Part shown: piece by piece, positions 6,205-14,892 of the stretch
How positions within the stretch are numbered: position 1 is the stretch's first letter
Layout of the letters: every line of letters starts with the position of its first letter
Origin: DASTBU01 sp035711845
Lineage (GTDB): Bacteria > Acidobacteriota > Vicinamibacteria > Vicinamibacterales > 2-12-FULL-66-21
Length of the DNA stretch: 53,415 nt
Direction of reading: 5' to 3'
NCBI GenBank assembly: GCA_035711845.1
Contig: DASTBU010000095.1
Location: 1-53,415, forward strand
Program-made: the position numbers and the translations under genes
The notes under the pieces: model-generated
Told to the model about the DNA's origin: nothing
What the model saw: the letters and a program-made list of their open reading frames with translations, nothing else
Database searches by the model: none

Positions 6205-8621
6205 AGGACCTTCCGATCGGCGCGAGGATTTTCGTCAGCTGCATCATCCTCACTGGCGGACTGCTGCTCGCGGTCTTCGTCCCGGTCCGGACCGTCGCCT
6301 CGCCGAACGTCTGGCTGTTCCTCTTCCTGCTCGTGATGTCGTCGATCACGTCCGTCTTCAAGGTGAAACTGCCGCTGGCTCGAAGCGGATCGACGATGTC
6401 GGTTTCGTACGCCGTAGACTTTGCGACGCTCCTGCTCCTCGGCCCGCACGAGACGATGATGGTGGCGGCCGCGAGCGCGTACAGCCAGTGTACGTTCCGC
6501 ATCAAGGAAAAGAACCCGCTTCACCGGACGATGTTCAGCATGGGATGCCTGATCATCACAGTGCAGGCAGCGGGGGCGGCGTACCTCTGGCTCGGCGGCA
6601 CGCCCGGGGAATTCCGGCTCGCGACCCTGCCCAAACCGCTCGTGGCCGCGGCTACCACCTACTTCATCGTCAACACGCTGACTGTTGCCACGGCGATCGG
6701 GCTCTCCACGAGCCAGTCGGTCGTCAAGGTCTGGAACGAGAACTTCCTCTGGAGCGCGCCGAGCTATTTCGTGGGAGCGACGGCGGCGGCGGCCGGCTCC
6801 TGGATGATGGTGGGCCTCTCGGCGCACTGGCTGGCGACGCTCGCCGCGGCGCCGCTCTATCTCACGTATCGCACCTACAAGGTCTATCTCGGCCGGATCG
6901 AGGACGAACAGCGCCACGTCAGGGAAATGGCAGACCTGCACTTGGCGACCATCGAGGCGCTCGCGCTCGCTATCGACGCCAAGGATCAGACGTCGCAATC
7001 GCACATCCGCCGGGTGCAGTTGTACGCCGCATCGGTGGCCAGGGCGCTGGGCATGTCGGACAACGAAGTGCAGGGTGTGAAGACGGCTGCGCTGTTGCAC
7101 GACATCGGCAAGCTCGCGGTGCCGGAGCACATCCTCTCCAAGCCTGGACCGCTGACCCCCGAAGAGTTCCAGAAGATCCGCGCGCATCCAAAGGTGGGCG
7201 CCGACATCGTCAGCTCCGTGCCCTTCCCGTACCCTGTTGCGCCGCTCATCCTGAGCCACCACGAGCGCTGGGACGGCAAGGGTTATCCCGTGGGGCTCGA
7301 GGGTGAGGAGATACCGCTCGGCGCGCGGATCCTGTCGGTCGTGGACTACTTCGACGCGCTGATGGCCGAGCGGCCGTACCATCGCGCCATGAGCGCGGAG
7401 GCGGCAGTCGGCCTTCTGCGCCAGGAAGCCGGCAAGGGCCTCGATCCGACCGTCGTCGCGAAGTTCATCGCGCTGCTGCCCGTGCTGCAGGCGGAGGCCT
7501 CGAAGCTCGAACAGGCGATACGGAAGACGCACGCCGAAGGTGACGGGCCGTCGATGGGACGTCCCGCGACAGGTCTCGCGCCGGAGCCGTCGAAGAAGAA
7601 CGTCTTCGAGGACATCGCACTCGCGCATCGCGAGATCTACGCGCTCTACGAGATCGCGCAGGCGATGGGCACCAGCCTCGGTGTCGCCGACACGATGGCG
7701 CTCATCGCGGCCAAGCTGAGCAACCTGGTGCCGTTCTCCTGCGCCGCCTTGTTCCTCTACGACGGCGACGAGGACCTGCTGCGCTGCCGGTTCGCGAGCG
7801 GCACCGACGCGGAACTGATCCAGCAGCTCGTGGTCCGAAGCGGCGAAGGACTCACCGGCTGGGTGGCGCGGAACCGGCGGCCGCTGCTGAACGCCCGCCC
7901 GAGCGCCGATTTCGAGGCGGCGGGCCTGAAGGCGACGACCACGCTGCAGTCGGCCCTCGTCTGTCCGCTGCTGTTCGACGAACAGTTCATCGGCGCGCTC
8001 TCGGTCTATCACATCGACGCGTCCTACTACCGCGACGATCACCGTCGCCTGCTCGATCGCGTCTCGGAACAGGCCGCGGCGGTCATCAAGAACTCGATGG
8101 TGTTCGAGCAGACGCGCGACGACTCGCTCACGGATCCGCTCACCGGGCTGCCGAACACGAGATTCCTGTTCATGCACCTCACACGCGAGCTGGCGCGCGC
8201 CGACCGGCTGAAGTCGCAGGTCTCGCTCATGGTGATGGACCTCGACGACTTCAAGGAGATCAACGACAGCCACGGCCACCACGTCGGCGACCGCGCCCTG
8301 TGCGAGGTCGCGCGCGTGCTCCGAGCCGCGATCCGCCCCTACGATATCTGCGTCCGCTACGCGGGCGACGAGTTCATCGTCGTGCTGTCGGGGTGCAGCG
8401 CCGAGGAGGCCGAGCAGAAGCGGCAGGAGCTGCAGCAGGAGATCGCAAGGCTGCTCTTCGAGGCGCGGCCCGGCCGTCCGCTGCGGCTCGGCCTCAGCAT
8501 CGGCACGGCCGTTTTTCCCGAGGACGGGGACACCTACGAGTCATTGCTCGCGGCAGCCGACAGCCGCATGTATCACGACAAGGCGGCGCGCAAGAACAAG
8601 CTCTCCGAGATACGGCGATAG
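6201..8621 (+). CDS. Membrane HD-GYP / GAF / GGDEF cyclic-di-GMP protein
   Basis: 806 residues from TTG 6201, which overlaps the subtilase stop as TTGA. The N-terminal part (about 1-230) has several hydrophobic segments, a membrane sensor of unknown type. An HD-GYP phosphodiesterase domain follows, with HDIGK at about 300 and HERWDGKGYP about 55 residues later, which would hydrolyse cyclic-di-GMP. A GAF domain spans about 480-630. The C-terminal diguanylate cyclase domain has the signature AGDEF (721-725) where GGDEF is usual, preceded by an intact RxxD inhibitory site (RPYD) five residues upstream. Both synthesis and breakdown functions therefore sit in one chain. AGDEF variants can be active, so activity is open. 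It is probably co-transcribed with the subtilase. Confidence 0.93.
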   Translation: MKDLPIGARIFVSCIILTGGLLLAVFVPVRTVASPNVWLFLFLLVMSSITSVFKVKLPLARSGSTMSVSYAVDFATLLLLGPHETMMVAAASAYSQCTFRIKEKNPLHRTMFSMGCLIITVQAAGAAYLWLGGTPGEFRLATLPKPLVAAATTYFIVNTLTVATAIGLSTSQSVVKVWNENFLWSAPSYFVGATAAAAGSWMMVGLSAHWLATLAAAPLYLTYRTYKVYLGRIEDEQRHVREMADLHLATIEALALAIDAKDQTSQSHIRRVQLYAASVARALGMSDNEVQGVKTAALLHDIGKLAVPEHILSKPGPLTPEEFQKIRAHPKVGADIVSSVPFPYPVAPLILSHHERWDGKGYPVGLEGEEIPLGARILSVVDYFDALMAERPYHRAMSAEAAVGLLRQEAGKGLDPTVVAKFIALLPVLQAEASKLEQAIRKTHAEGDGPSMGRPATGLAPEPSKKNVFEDIALAHREIYALYEIAQAMGTSLGVADTMALIAAKLSNLVPFSCAALFLYDGDEDLLRCRFASGTDAELIQQLVVRSGEGLTGWVARNRRPLLNARPSADFEAAGLKATTTLQSALVCPLLFDEQFIGALSVYHIDASYYRDDHRRLLDRVSEQAAAVIKNSMVFEQTRDDSLTDPLTGLPNTRFLFMHLTRELARADRLKSQVSLMVMDLDDFKEINDSHGHHVGDRALCEVARVLRAAIRPYDICVRYAGDEFIVVLSGCSAEEAEQKRQELQQEIARLLFEARPGRPLRLGLSIGTAVFPEDGDTYESLLAAADSRMYHDKAARKNKLSEIRR

Positions 8622-8635
8622 AATAACACTCGCCA

Positions 8636-9349
8636 GTGTCTGTCCGCGAAATCATCCTTCCAATCGTGAGCGTACGCAGGGCCACGCCCGGGACGCGGAT
8701 CGTGCGCGCCGCGCTCGGGTCCTCGCGGTTCCCATTCAGGCCCGGGCAGGCGGCAGCCATCGGGCTCGCAGAGAGCGACCAGCGCGTCCCGTATTCGCTG
8801 GCGTGCTCCCCGGAGGAAGCCCATGAGCGGGGCGGCCTGGAGTTTCTGATCAAGGTGGAGCCCTCCGGGCGGTGGGGGCACAAGTTCGATCGGATCGCGC
8901 GGGGCCAGCGGCTCGCGATACGCGGACCGTATGGAGCGTTCGTCATGCCCGACCGCGCCCTGGCGAGGCCACTGCTGTTCGTCGCGGGCGGTACGGGTAT
9001 CGCGCCAATCCGGTCGATGATTGCGCACGCCCTGCGCCGGCGGCACCGATCGATCAAGCTGCTCTACAGCGCCAGGACCACGCCCGATTTCGCCTACGCC
9101 CGCGAGCTCCGGGCGCTCGGACAGCGGCCGGATTTCGAGGTGCGGTTCCACGCCACACGCGAGGCACCCGAACGATGGCGAGGGGAACGCGGCCGCATCA
9201 CGCCTGCCCATCTCGCGTCCCTCGTCGAGGACCGAACGACCCTGTGCTTCGTCTGCGGCCCCACGGCCATGGTCGCCGACCTGCCGGTGATGCTCGCACG
9301 CCTCGGCGTCCCTCCCCGGAATGTGAAGCTTGAGGAGTGGGGGACGTAG
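8636..9349 (+). CDS. FAD/NAD(P)-binding ferredoxin-reductase-like oxidoreductase
   Basis: 237 residues, GTG start 14 bases after the HD-GYP/GGDEF stop. The FAD-binding beta-barrel comes first, with VPYSLA at 51-56 (the flavin-binding Arg of the RxYS motif appears shifted to R50). A Rossmann half follows with the pyrophosphate loop GGTGIAPIRS (119-128) and the C-terminal signature CGPTAMV. No cysteine-rich iron-sulfur segment is present, so it is a stand-alone flavin reductase passing electrons from NAD(P)H to an unknown acceptor. It is the last gene of the plus-strand group; a repeat-filled region follows. Confidence 0.85.
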   Translation: MSVREIILPIVSVRRATPGTRIVRAALGSSRFPFRPGQAAAIGLAESDQRVPYSLACSPEEAHERGGLEFLIKVEPSGRWGHKFDRIARGQRLAIRGPYGAFVMPDRALARPLLFVAGGTGIAPIRSMIAHALRRRHRSIKLLYSARTTPDFAYARELRALGQRPDFEVRFHATREAPERWRGERGRITPAHLASLVEDRTTLCFVCGPTAMVADLPVMLARLGVPPRNVKLEEWGT

Positions 9350-9355
9350 CGGGGG

Positions 9356-9470
9356 CGACTCGTCACGTACGACGTGCTGCTGCGATGTGCTACGTGCGAC
9401 TTGTCACGGGCGGCGTGCGACGTGCACGTCCGATGTGCGACGTGCACGCGCGACGTGCGACCACCGCCTC
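9356..9470. repeat. Degenerate GACGTGC repeat
   Basis: About 115 bases built of CGACGTGC, CGATGTGC, CGTGCGAC and TACGTGC words, many self-complementary around GTGCAC or ACGT. It lies between the convergent flavin reductase and BON genes. No promoter or known element is recognised. Confidence 0.7.
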
Positions 9471-9507
9471 GCCGTAGCGCGCTTGATCCTGCTCGCGAAG
9501 GCGGGGA

Positions 9508-9816
9508 CTACGGCTGTATTTGTAGTGTCGATTTGACGTCGGTCACTCCGCCGATGCGTTTGGCGATTCCGATCGCCTTGTCCCGCTCCGCCGCCGTCTT
9601 CACCGCACCCGACAGCGTGACGACGCCCTTGAACGTGTCGACATCGATCCGCAGGCCGCCGACGTCGGGATCGTTGAGCAGCGCCGTCTTCACGCGCGTG
9701 GTGATGGTCGCGTCGTCAATCGTGTCACCCACCGTCTTGCCACACGCCGTGAGCAGCAGCGGTGCGACGAGCGCGATGACGAGCAGAATGGTTGTTGCGT
9801 AGCTGGCTTTTCTCAT
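9508..9816 (-). CDS. BON-domain lipoprotein
   Basis: 102 residues. A signal peptide ends in the lipobox LTAC with lipidated C25, so it should be membrane anchored and face the periplasm. Residues about 34-100 form one BON domain (ITTRVKTALLNDP ... GVVTLSGAVKT ... GVTDVKSTL), a small phospholipid- or surface-binding fold found in OsmY-like stress proteins. A strong ribosome-binding site (GAGGAGG) precedes the ATG. A single BON unit is short compared with OsmY, which has two. Confidence 0.9.
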   Translation of the reverse strand: MRKASYATTILLVIALVAPLLLTACGKTVGDTIDDATITTRVKTALLNDPDVGGLRIDVDTFKGVVTLSGAVKTAAERDKAIGIAKRIGGVTDVKSTLQIQP

Positions 9817-9878
9817 CTAACTGCCTCCTCGACATCCGAGCGACCTGACCGTGCAGGACAGGGTTCCGATTGTGCAAG

Positions 9879-10652
9879 CTACATGCCCGTGGCGTGATAT
9901 CCGCCGTCGACCATCAGGATTTCCGCCGTGACGGCGCGTCCCGCGGGTCCGAGCAGGAACATCGCCGCATCGGCAATCTCGGCCGTCTCGACCGTGCGGC
10001 GCAGCGGCGCGCGATCCCGGTAATGCTGGAGGATGCCGGAAAATCCCGAGATACCGGACGCTGCAAGCGTCTTGATGGGCCCGGCGGAGATGGCATTGAC
10101 CCGAATCCCCTTCGGGCCCAGATCGGCCGCCAGATACCTGACCGCGGCCTCGAGAGCGGCCTTCGCCACACCCATCACGTTGTAGTTCTGAAAGACGCGC
10201 TCACTGCCCAGGTAGGTCAGCGTGAGGATGCTTCCGCCGCCACGGCGCTCCATCAGGGGCAGCGCGCCCCGCGACAGCGCGATCAGCGAATACGCACTGA
10301 TGTCGAGCGACGTGCGGAAGCCCTCGCGCGTGGTCTGGACGAACGGCGCCGAGAGTTCCTCCCGCGGCGCGTACGCCGCCCCGTGAACCAGGAAATCAAG
10401 CCCGCCGAACTCCCGATCGACGGCGTCGAATACGTTCGCCATCTGCCCATCGTCGGTCACATCGCAGGGCACGATGACCGGGTCGCTGAGCTCGGCGGCG
10501 AGCTCGCGGACGTTCTCTTCGAGCCGCTCGCCCTGGTAGGTGACGGCCAGCCGCGCGCCGGCGGCCTGCGCGGCCCGGGCTATCGCCCAGGCAATGGAGC
10601 GCTTGTTCGCGATCCCGACGACGAGCCCGGTCTTGCCTGAAAGGTCTGTCAT
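9879..10652 (-). CDS. fabI: Enoyl-[acyl-carrier-protein] reductase (FabI)
   Basis: 257 residues, the usual FabI length. It reduces the double bond of enoyl-ACP with NAD(P)H in the last step of each fatty acid elongation round; cytosolic short-chain dehydrogenase fold. The nucleotide-binding segment GKTGLVVGIANKRSIAWAIA is at residues 6-25. The FabI catalytic arrangement is Y147 in TYLG, then Y157 and K164 in YNVMGVAK. The segment ISAGPIKTLAASGI matches the substrate-binding loop. The gene follows the acetamidase-like gene by 36 bases and may share its transcript, although no functional link is evident. Confidence 0.96.
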   Translation of the reverse strand: MTDLSGKTGLVVGIANKRSIAWAIARAAQAAGARLAVTYQGERLEENVRELAAELSDPVIVPCDVTDDGQMANVFDAVDREFGGLDFLVHGAAYAPREELSAPFVQTTREGFRTSLDISAYSLIALSRGALPLMERRGGGSILTLTYLGSERVFQNYNVMGVAKAALEAAVRYLAADLGPKGIRVNAISAGPIKTLAASGISGFSGILQHYRDRAPLRRTVETAEIADAAMFLLGPAGRAVTAEILMVDGGYHATGM

Positions 10653-10688
10653 GAATCAGCTACCACCTCGATCCGCCCGCAGCCCCGG

Positions 10689-11678
10689 CTAACGCCGTGG
10701 CGGAAGCAGCTTCTTCGGGAACTTGGCGACCACGGTGTAGTTTGGATCGACGACGTTCGCGATGCGGGAGTGTCCGCCCTGCGACACCACCTGGTAGGCT
10801 TCGAGACGCCCGAAGCCGTAGTCGGCCACGAGCCAGTCGATCAACTCCACCTGCGCGATACGGAAAGCATCGACGAGCGGTCTGGCGCTGCCGGCCACCA
10901 TGATGTCCTCGGCGTCCTCCATCCGGGGCCATCGTATACGCTGTCCCTTGATCAGGTCGAACTGGAACGTCACGTCCATCGTCGTCTCGAGACCGGACCC
11001 AGCAATCTCGCCGTCGCCCTGCAGCGCGTGGCCATCGCCGAAATAGAAGAGCGCACCGTCGTGGAAGATCGGCAGGTACACGGTCGTGCCCTCGCGCGCG
11101 TCGGATGCGTCCATGTTGCCCCCGAAGTTTCCGGGCCACAGCCCCCCGAAGGCTTCATCACCGGCCGGGGCCACCGCAAGGCGGCCGAGCATCGGACGGA
11201 GCGGCATCTCGATCGACTTCGAGGCGGAATCTGGCAGATCGAGGATGCCCACGCTGCGCGCGCGATCCAGCTTCCAGACGAACCTCCGGGACGGAAGCGG
11301 ATCGTTCAGCATGCGCGTGCGGGAGTCGCCGGCGACCGCGCTGATGCCGTTGGGGTTCACGGCCGACACCGCGCTGTCGCGGTTCGGACGCAAGCGGAGA
11401 ATCCTGACCACGAGCGTGTCATCGGGTGTCGCGCCCTCGATATAGAAAGGACCAACCTCGCCCGGCCACGCCCCGCCGGGTTTCTCGTAGTAGTCGCCGG
11501 GCTTCGAGAAGGTGCGCGTCTCGACGGTGCTGCCGGGCGCCACGCGCAGGACGGGCTCGCGCACCGCAAATGTGGGAACACCCTGTGAGGGCTCGAACTT
11601 GATGGGGGCGCTGGTAGCCGCCGGTGGCTGCGGAGTCTGGATCAGAAACGGGACGAGCGCGGCGATGAGAAAGAGCAT
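10689..11678 (-). CDS. Exported acetamidase/formamidase-family protein
   Basis: 329 residues with an N-terminal signal peptide (MLFLIAALVPFLIQTPQPP). Family signatures are LWPGNFGGNMD around residue 185 and a GDGHALQGDGE segment about 30 residues later, both typical of the metal-dependent FmdA/AmdA amidohydrolases that release ammonia from short-chain amides. Characterised members are cytosolic, so this exported branch may act on a different amide in the periplasm; substrate unknown. GGAGGAG just upstream of ATG 11678 fixes the start. It is followed closely by fabI. Confidence 0.88.
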   Translation of the reverse strand: MLFLIAALVPFLIQTPQPPAATSAPIKFEPSQGVPTFAVREPVLRVAPGSTVETRTFSKPGDYYEKPGGAWPGEVGPFYIEGATPDDTLVVRILRLRPNRDSAVSAVNPNGISAVAGDSRTRMLNDPLPSRRFVWKLDRARSVGILDLPDSASKSIEMPLRPMLGRLAVAPAGDEAFGGLWPGNFGGNMDASDAREGTTVYLPIFHDGALFYFGDGHALQGDGEIAGSGLETTMDVTFQFDLIKGQRIRWPRMEDAEDIMVAGSARPLVDAFRIAQVELIDWLVADYGFGRLEAYQVVSQGGHSRIANVVDPNYTVVAKFPKKLLPPRR

Positions 11679-11764
11679 GGCTCCTCCGGGAGAGGTTTCC
11701 CTGTTCTCGGACGTCGGCGGTCGATTGGCTGCGTGAAGGTTGTACGACTATCGGGGTGGCCGGG

Positions 11765-12460
11765 CTATCGCGATCGCTTCCTGCCGCCGTGGCGAGGCTG
11801 CTGCCCCGACGAACGGAAGCCGCCCCCGGCGGAATGGCCGCCCTGCCCTCGACCGCCCCGAGGGCCTCCGAACCGCTGACCGCCTTGCGCGCGAAAGCCG
11901 CCCGGTCCACGGGACCGATTGCCGCCCTCGCGATGATCGCGATGATTGCCGTTGCCGCGGCTGCCTGAGTGCCGGACGGTGAACTCCGGGAGAGGCCGCG
12001 CGTCCTTCTGCCCTTCCGGGCGCGGCAGCGTTGCGCGAATCAGTCGCCGGTGCACGGGTCCCTCTTCCACGTCCACCGGCGGCGCGTCTTCTTCGCCGGA
12101 GAGCTCCTGACCAGAAGCGGCGGCATCGATCTCCGTGTTGTCCGCGGTTACGAAGTCCTCGGAACCGGAGACAATGGGCTCGGATTCCGCTTCCGCCGGT
12201 GCGGGCGCGGTCAGGACGGGACTTGCGTCGGCTTCGGACATTCCCGCCAGCACCTCTTTGTAGAGCGCCGCGGGCGTTTCCTTCTTCCGGCCTCGCGGGG
12301 CCTTGCCACGCTTGTACGCGTGCTCGGCATCGCACGTCGTGCAGCGTGTCTGCTTGACGTCTTCCTCGATCATCGCCACGACGGCGTGGTTGGTCACGCG
12401 CCGCTCGCGCGGACAGTAGTCGTCCAATATGTCACCGAGACGCAGCCGGCGCTGCTCCAT
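11765..12460 (-). CDS. Protein with Cys-rich N-terminus and Arg/Gly-rich tail
   Basis: 231 residues, no named family. Residues 1-50 carry C16, H24, C40 and C43 (TRCTTCDAEH), which could bind a metal. The middle (about 60-150) is acidic and rich in Ala, Glu and Pro. Residues about 160-231 are a low-complexity tail of Gly, Arg, Ser, Gln and His with many RG and GG pairs, ending in KRSR, the composition of RGG-box RNA-binding tails. The ribosome-binding site GGGAGA lies 7 bases before the ATG. A nucleic-acid-binding role, perhaps in RNA turnover or translation, is inference from composition. It is a real gene rather than a shadow because the N-terminal half is ordinary protein sequence and the opposite frames are not. 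Confidence 0.8.
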   Translation of the reverse strand: MEQRRLRLGDILDDYCPRERRVTNHAVVAMIEEDVKQTRCTTCDAEHAYKRGKAPRGRKKETPAALYKEVLAGMSEADASPVLTAPAPAEAESEPIVSGSEDFVTADNTEIDAAASGQELSGEEDAPPVDVEEGPVHRRLIRATLPRPEGQKDARPLPEFTVRHSGSRGNGNHRDHREGGNRSRGPGGFRAQGGQRFGGPRGGRGQGGHSAGGGFRSSGQQPRHGGRKRSR

Positions 12461-12628
12461 TCACTTTCTCCCGATTGATGTTCCGATTTGAGAGGTTGGG
12501 AAGACCGCCGAACGCAGGTCCTCTGAGTTTAACAGACCCTCTCACGAGCGCGCAACCGGCGCCCCTGCTTCCAGATATGGGGTCAACCACCGCATACGAG
12601 CGGGCTCTCGAAGGCCCGGCGCGGTAGG

Positions 12629-12711
12629 AGCACCTGTCCCCTTAGGGTGCCTGTCCCCTTAGAGTGCCTGTCCCCCTAGGGTGCCTGTCCCCTTAAGGTG
12701 CCTGTCCCCCT
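12629..12711. repeat. Five tandem 17-base units containing GGTGCCTGTCCCC
   Basis: Units of the form GGGTGCCTGTCCCCTTA repeat five times with a few substitutions (TTAGGG, TTAGAG, CTAGGG, TTAAGG junctions). The last unit runs into the S41 peptidase gene and supplies its final codons and stop. The same unit occurs in opposite orientation at 53164-53268. Such units resemble REP sequences dispersed by RAYT transposases, but no such transposase is in the window. Confidence 0.9.
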
Positions 12712-14012
12712 GACGGGGATGCGGGCGATACGACCCGATCGATCCAATGCAATGCGCGCTCCAGCGTCGCATCACGGCCCGCGAGCAGGTCCTGGCGTGT
12801 CAGCGGAACTTCCTCGTCGGGCACGACGCCGCGGCCCTCCAGGCGAGTACCGTCCGCTGTGACGAAATCGCCATAGGCATGGATCAGCGTGTCGCCGTTC
12901 GGCAGCCGATCGAAGACGGCTGGCAGCGCCTGCCCCATCGACGACTGGCCGAATACTCGGGCGCGGCCGATGGACTGCATGCCGCCCGCAAAGCACTCCG
13001 AGGCGCTGCCGGTCAACGAATCCACGAGAATGGCAACCGGACCACCGAAGGGTGCAACGCGCTCCCCCGCTGCGCTCACCTGCCGGGGATTGGCGGTGAA
13101 CCGCAACTGCGTCTCGCGCGTCTTCATCGTGCCCAGCACCTTGCGCTCGGTGAGGAAATGGCCGGAGATGCCCATCAGCATCGCCGCAAGGCCGCCGGGA
13201 TTGCCCCGCAGATCCAGCACCATGCCGTCGGCGGACCGCAACCGATCGACGGCCGCCTGAAAGCGCCCGTCGACCGATGGCATCCAGACGTTGAACGCGA
13301 TAATCCCGGCCGATTTCCCGTTTGGCGTTTTCCTCGATTCCGACTCGACCCTGACGGCCATCGTCGGAAGATTGCCCACCCTCGCGGGCTCGCCGGCATC
13401 GGGCTCTCGTTCCAGTTTCACCGCGACGTTCCGCGAGTCGCCATCCTGAAACGTCAGCTCGATTTGCGTGCCCGAGGAACCGCGCAGGTGCGTTTCGACG
13501 GCTCGCCAGACTTCCACGTTACGGATCCGCGCCGGCACGTCCTGCGGAATCGTCGAGAGCAGCCGCGCCGCGTCCGTGGACCCGATAGCGGTGAGCGTCC
13601 ACCCGGGCCGCACGCCTGCGTCCGAAGCAGGACCGCCGGCGACGACGCGCGTGACGAGCAGAACGTTGCCGACGAGCCTGAAGTCGAATCCCGGCCCCGC
13701 GCTCAGATCGAGGCGACCGCCTGTGGATGCATCGGCGGTGGAAGGAATCAGCGCGAAGTGCGACTGGCCGAGCTTTCCGAGCATCTCCCGGATCACGGCG
13801 CGAAGCTCGGAATCGGTCCCGGCCTCCGCGGCGCGAGGGCGCAACTCGGTTCTGACGGCCTCCCAGTCCACGCCGTTCATCGTGACGTCGAAGTGCGTGT
13901 CGCGGATGATGGTCCACGCCTTGTCGAACGTCTCGAGCGCGCGGGTGGGTTGCGCATCCAGCACCGCGCCGGAGGCGACCAGCACGCCAGCGAGCAGCAG
14001 CCTGCCATTCAC
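12693..14012 (-). CDS. Secreted S41-family peptidase, lysine-less type
   Basis: 439 residues with signal peptide (MNGRLLLAGVLVASGAVLDA). An N-terminal helical region with GQSHFALIP (82-90) precedes a PDZ-like stretch (about 105-200) and the S41 core with LDLRGNPGG (267-275) and the nucleophile region TGSASE (334-339). The lysine expected about 25 residues further in C-terminal processing peptidases is replaced by Gln in GQSSMGQALP. With the upstream His85 this resembles the tricorn/IRBP-like S41B group, which uses a His-containing catalytic set. The ATG overlaps the upstream LolA-like stop by 4 bases. The last residues, SGGQAP and stop, are encoded by a 17-base repeat unit, so the C-terminus was reshaped by the repeat. 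Confidence 0.9.
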   Translation of the reverse strand: MNGRLLLAGVLVASGAVLDAQPTRALETFDKAWTIIRDTHFDVTMNGVDWEAVRTELRPRAAEAGTDSELRAVIREMLGKLGQSHFALIPSTADASTGGRLDLSAGPGFDFRLVGNVLLVTRVVAGGPASDAGVRPGWTLTAIGSTDAARLLSTIPQDVPARIRNVEVWRAVETHLRGSSGTQIELTFQDGDSRNVAVKLEREPDAGEPARVGNLPTMAVRVESESRKTPNGKSAGIIAFNVWMPSVDGRFQAAVDRLRSADGMVLDLRGNPGGLAAMLMGISGHFLTERKVLGTMKTRETQLRFTANPRQVSAAGERVAPFGGPVAILVDSLTGSASECFAGGMQSIGRARVFGQSSMGQALPAVFDRLPNGDTLIHAYGDFVTADGTRLEGRGVVPDEEVPLTRQDLLAGRDATLERALHWIDRVVSPASPSGGQAP

Positions 14013-14812
14013 TTGATGAGGGCCTTGATCTGTTCAGGCGGCTCGAAGACCGACGGCTCCACCTTGTCGAAGACGACCGACTGGACAACCATGACCTGCT
14101 GAAGTCCCATGGCTGTATTGACGATCTTTGTCGGAAAGAGGAGTCGTCCAAATCGCTTGTAATCGCCTTCCGCGACGGTGGCATTGACCGGGCCCATCTG
14201 CGATTCGCGCGTCACCATCGTTCCGGCGCGGAGCCCGGTGGATGCGTCGAAGAACTGGACGTCTTCTCCACCGTCGCGACGCACGAGCGTGACCTTGTAG
14301 CACGGGCGACCCTCGAAGTCGACGCGGTCGCTGGTCGTCATCGACGTGTAGCGCTTCTCGGGCTCGAGGTCGCCGAAAAAGTCGGCGTCGAGCTTCTTCT
14401 CCTCGAGCAGCTTGCCCTCGAGGATCGACGGTCCGCTCATCGGATTGATGGACCACCCCAGCTTGCCGTCGAATCCTTCGTGCATCTCCCCGACACCCGC
14501 GATGGTGATCCGCATGACGGCCTTGTTCGGCTTCGCTTCGAACATCTCGAAACTCCCCGAGAGGCCTGCCGACGGCATCGAGATCGTTCCACTCACGTGA
14601 CGCGAGGAGACGGTCAGCAGCGCGTCGCGACCCCCGATGGCCTCGATGTGACGGGCGAGGATCTCGGCGGCCGGCGGCAGCTTCACGGGGGCGGCTGGCT
14701 GGGCCGGCGGCTGCGCCGTCGCAGGAACCTGCGGTGCCCGGGCACCCAATGAAACACCCATTACCAACGCGAGCGAGGCTCCGAGACCGGTCCGGAGGGC
14801 GGAACTACGCAT
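14009..14812 (-). CDS. Exported LolA-like beta-sheet protein
   Basis: 267 residues from ATG 14812, chosen because AAGGAG lies about 10 bases upstream and a signal peptide begins there; an open frame extends 20 codons further without a domain. After a Pro/Ala-rich linker, residues about 50-260 read as a half-barrel of the LolA/LppX type: ILARHIEAIGGRDAL, then KPNKAVMRITI, GWSINPMSGP, VDFEGRPCYKVTL and FDASTGLRAGTM. Such proteins carry lipids or lipoproteins through the periplasm. It overlaps the S41 peptidase by ATGA, so the two are coupled, and the pair may act together at the envelope. Confidence 0.8.
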   Translation of the reverse strand: MRSSALRTGLGASLALVMGVSLGARAPQVPATAQPPAQPAAPVKLPPAAEILARHIEAIGGRDALLTVSSRHVSGTISMPSAGLSGSFEMFEAKPNKAVMRITIAGVGEMHEGFDGKLGWSINPMSGPSILEGKLLEEKKLDADFFGDLEPEKRYTSMTTSDRVDFEGRPCYKVTLVRRDGGEDVQFFDASTGLRAGTMVTRESQMGPVNATVAEGDYKRFGRLLFPTKIVNTAMGLQQVMVVQSVVFDKVEPSVFEPPEQIKALIK

Positions 14813-14892
14813 GGGGCGCAAACTCCTTGAAGGGGGCTCTATCAGTGTGGAGCAAGGTCCGACGGAAAGCAACGTGCGCTACACTCGTGGCG

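Noticed and set aside
6183..8282. 699-codon minus-strand open frame across the HD-GYP/GGDEF gene
   Set aside because: Low-complexity Arg/Glu/His-rich translation, antisense to a protein with clear domains; a GC-rich codon shadow.
9374..9802. 142-codon plus-strand frame over the repeat and BON gene
   Set aside because: Composed of the GACGTGC repeat translated, then antisense of the BON lipoprotein; no protein-like features.
12629..12711. CRISPR or IS end for the 17-base arrays
   Set aside because: Directly adjoining units without spacers, no transposase and no target duplication visible.
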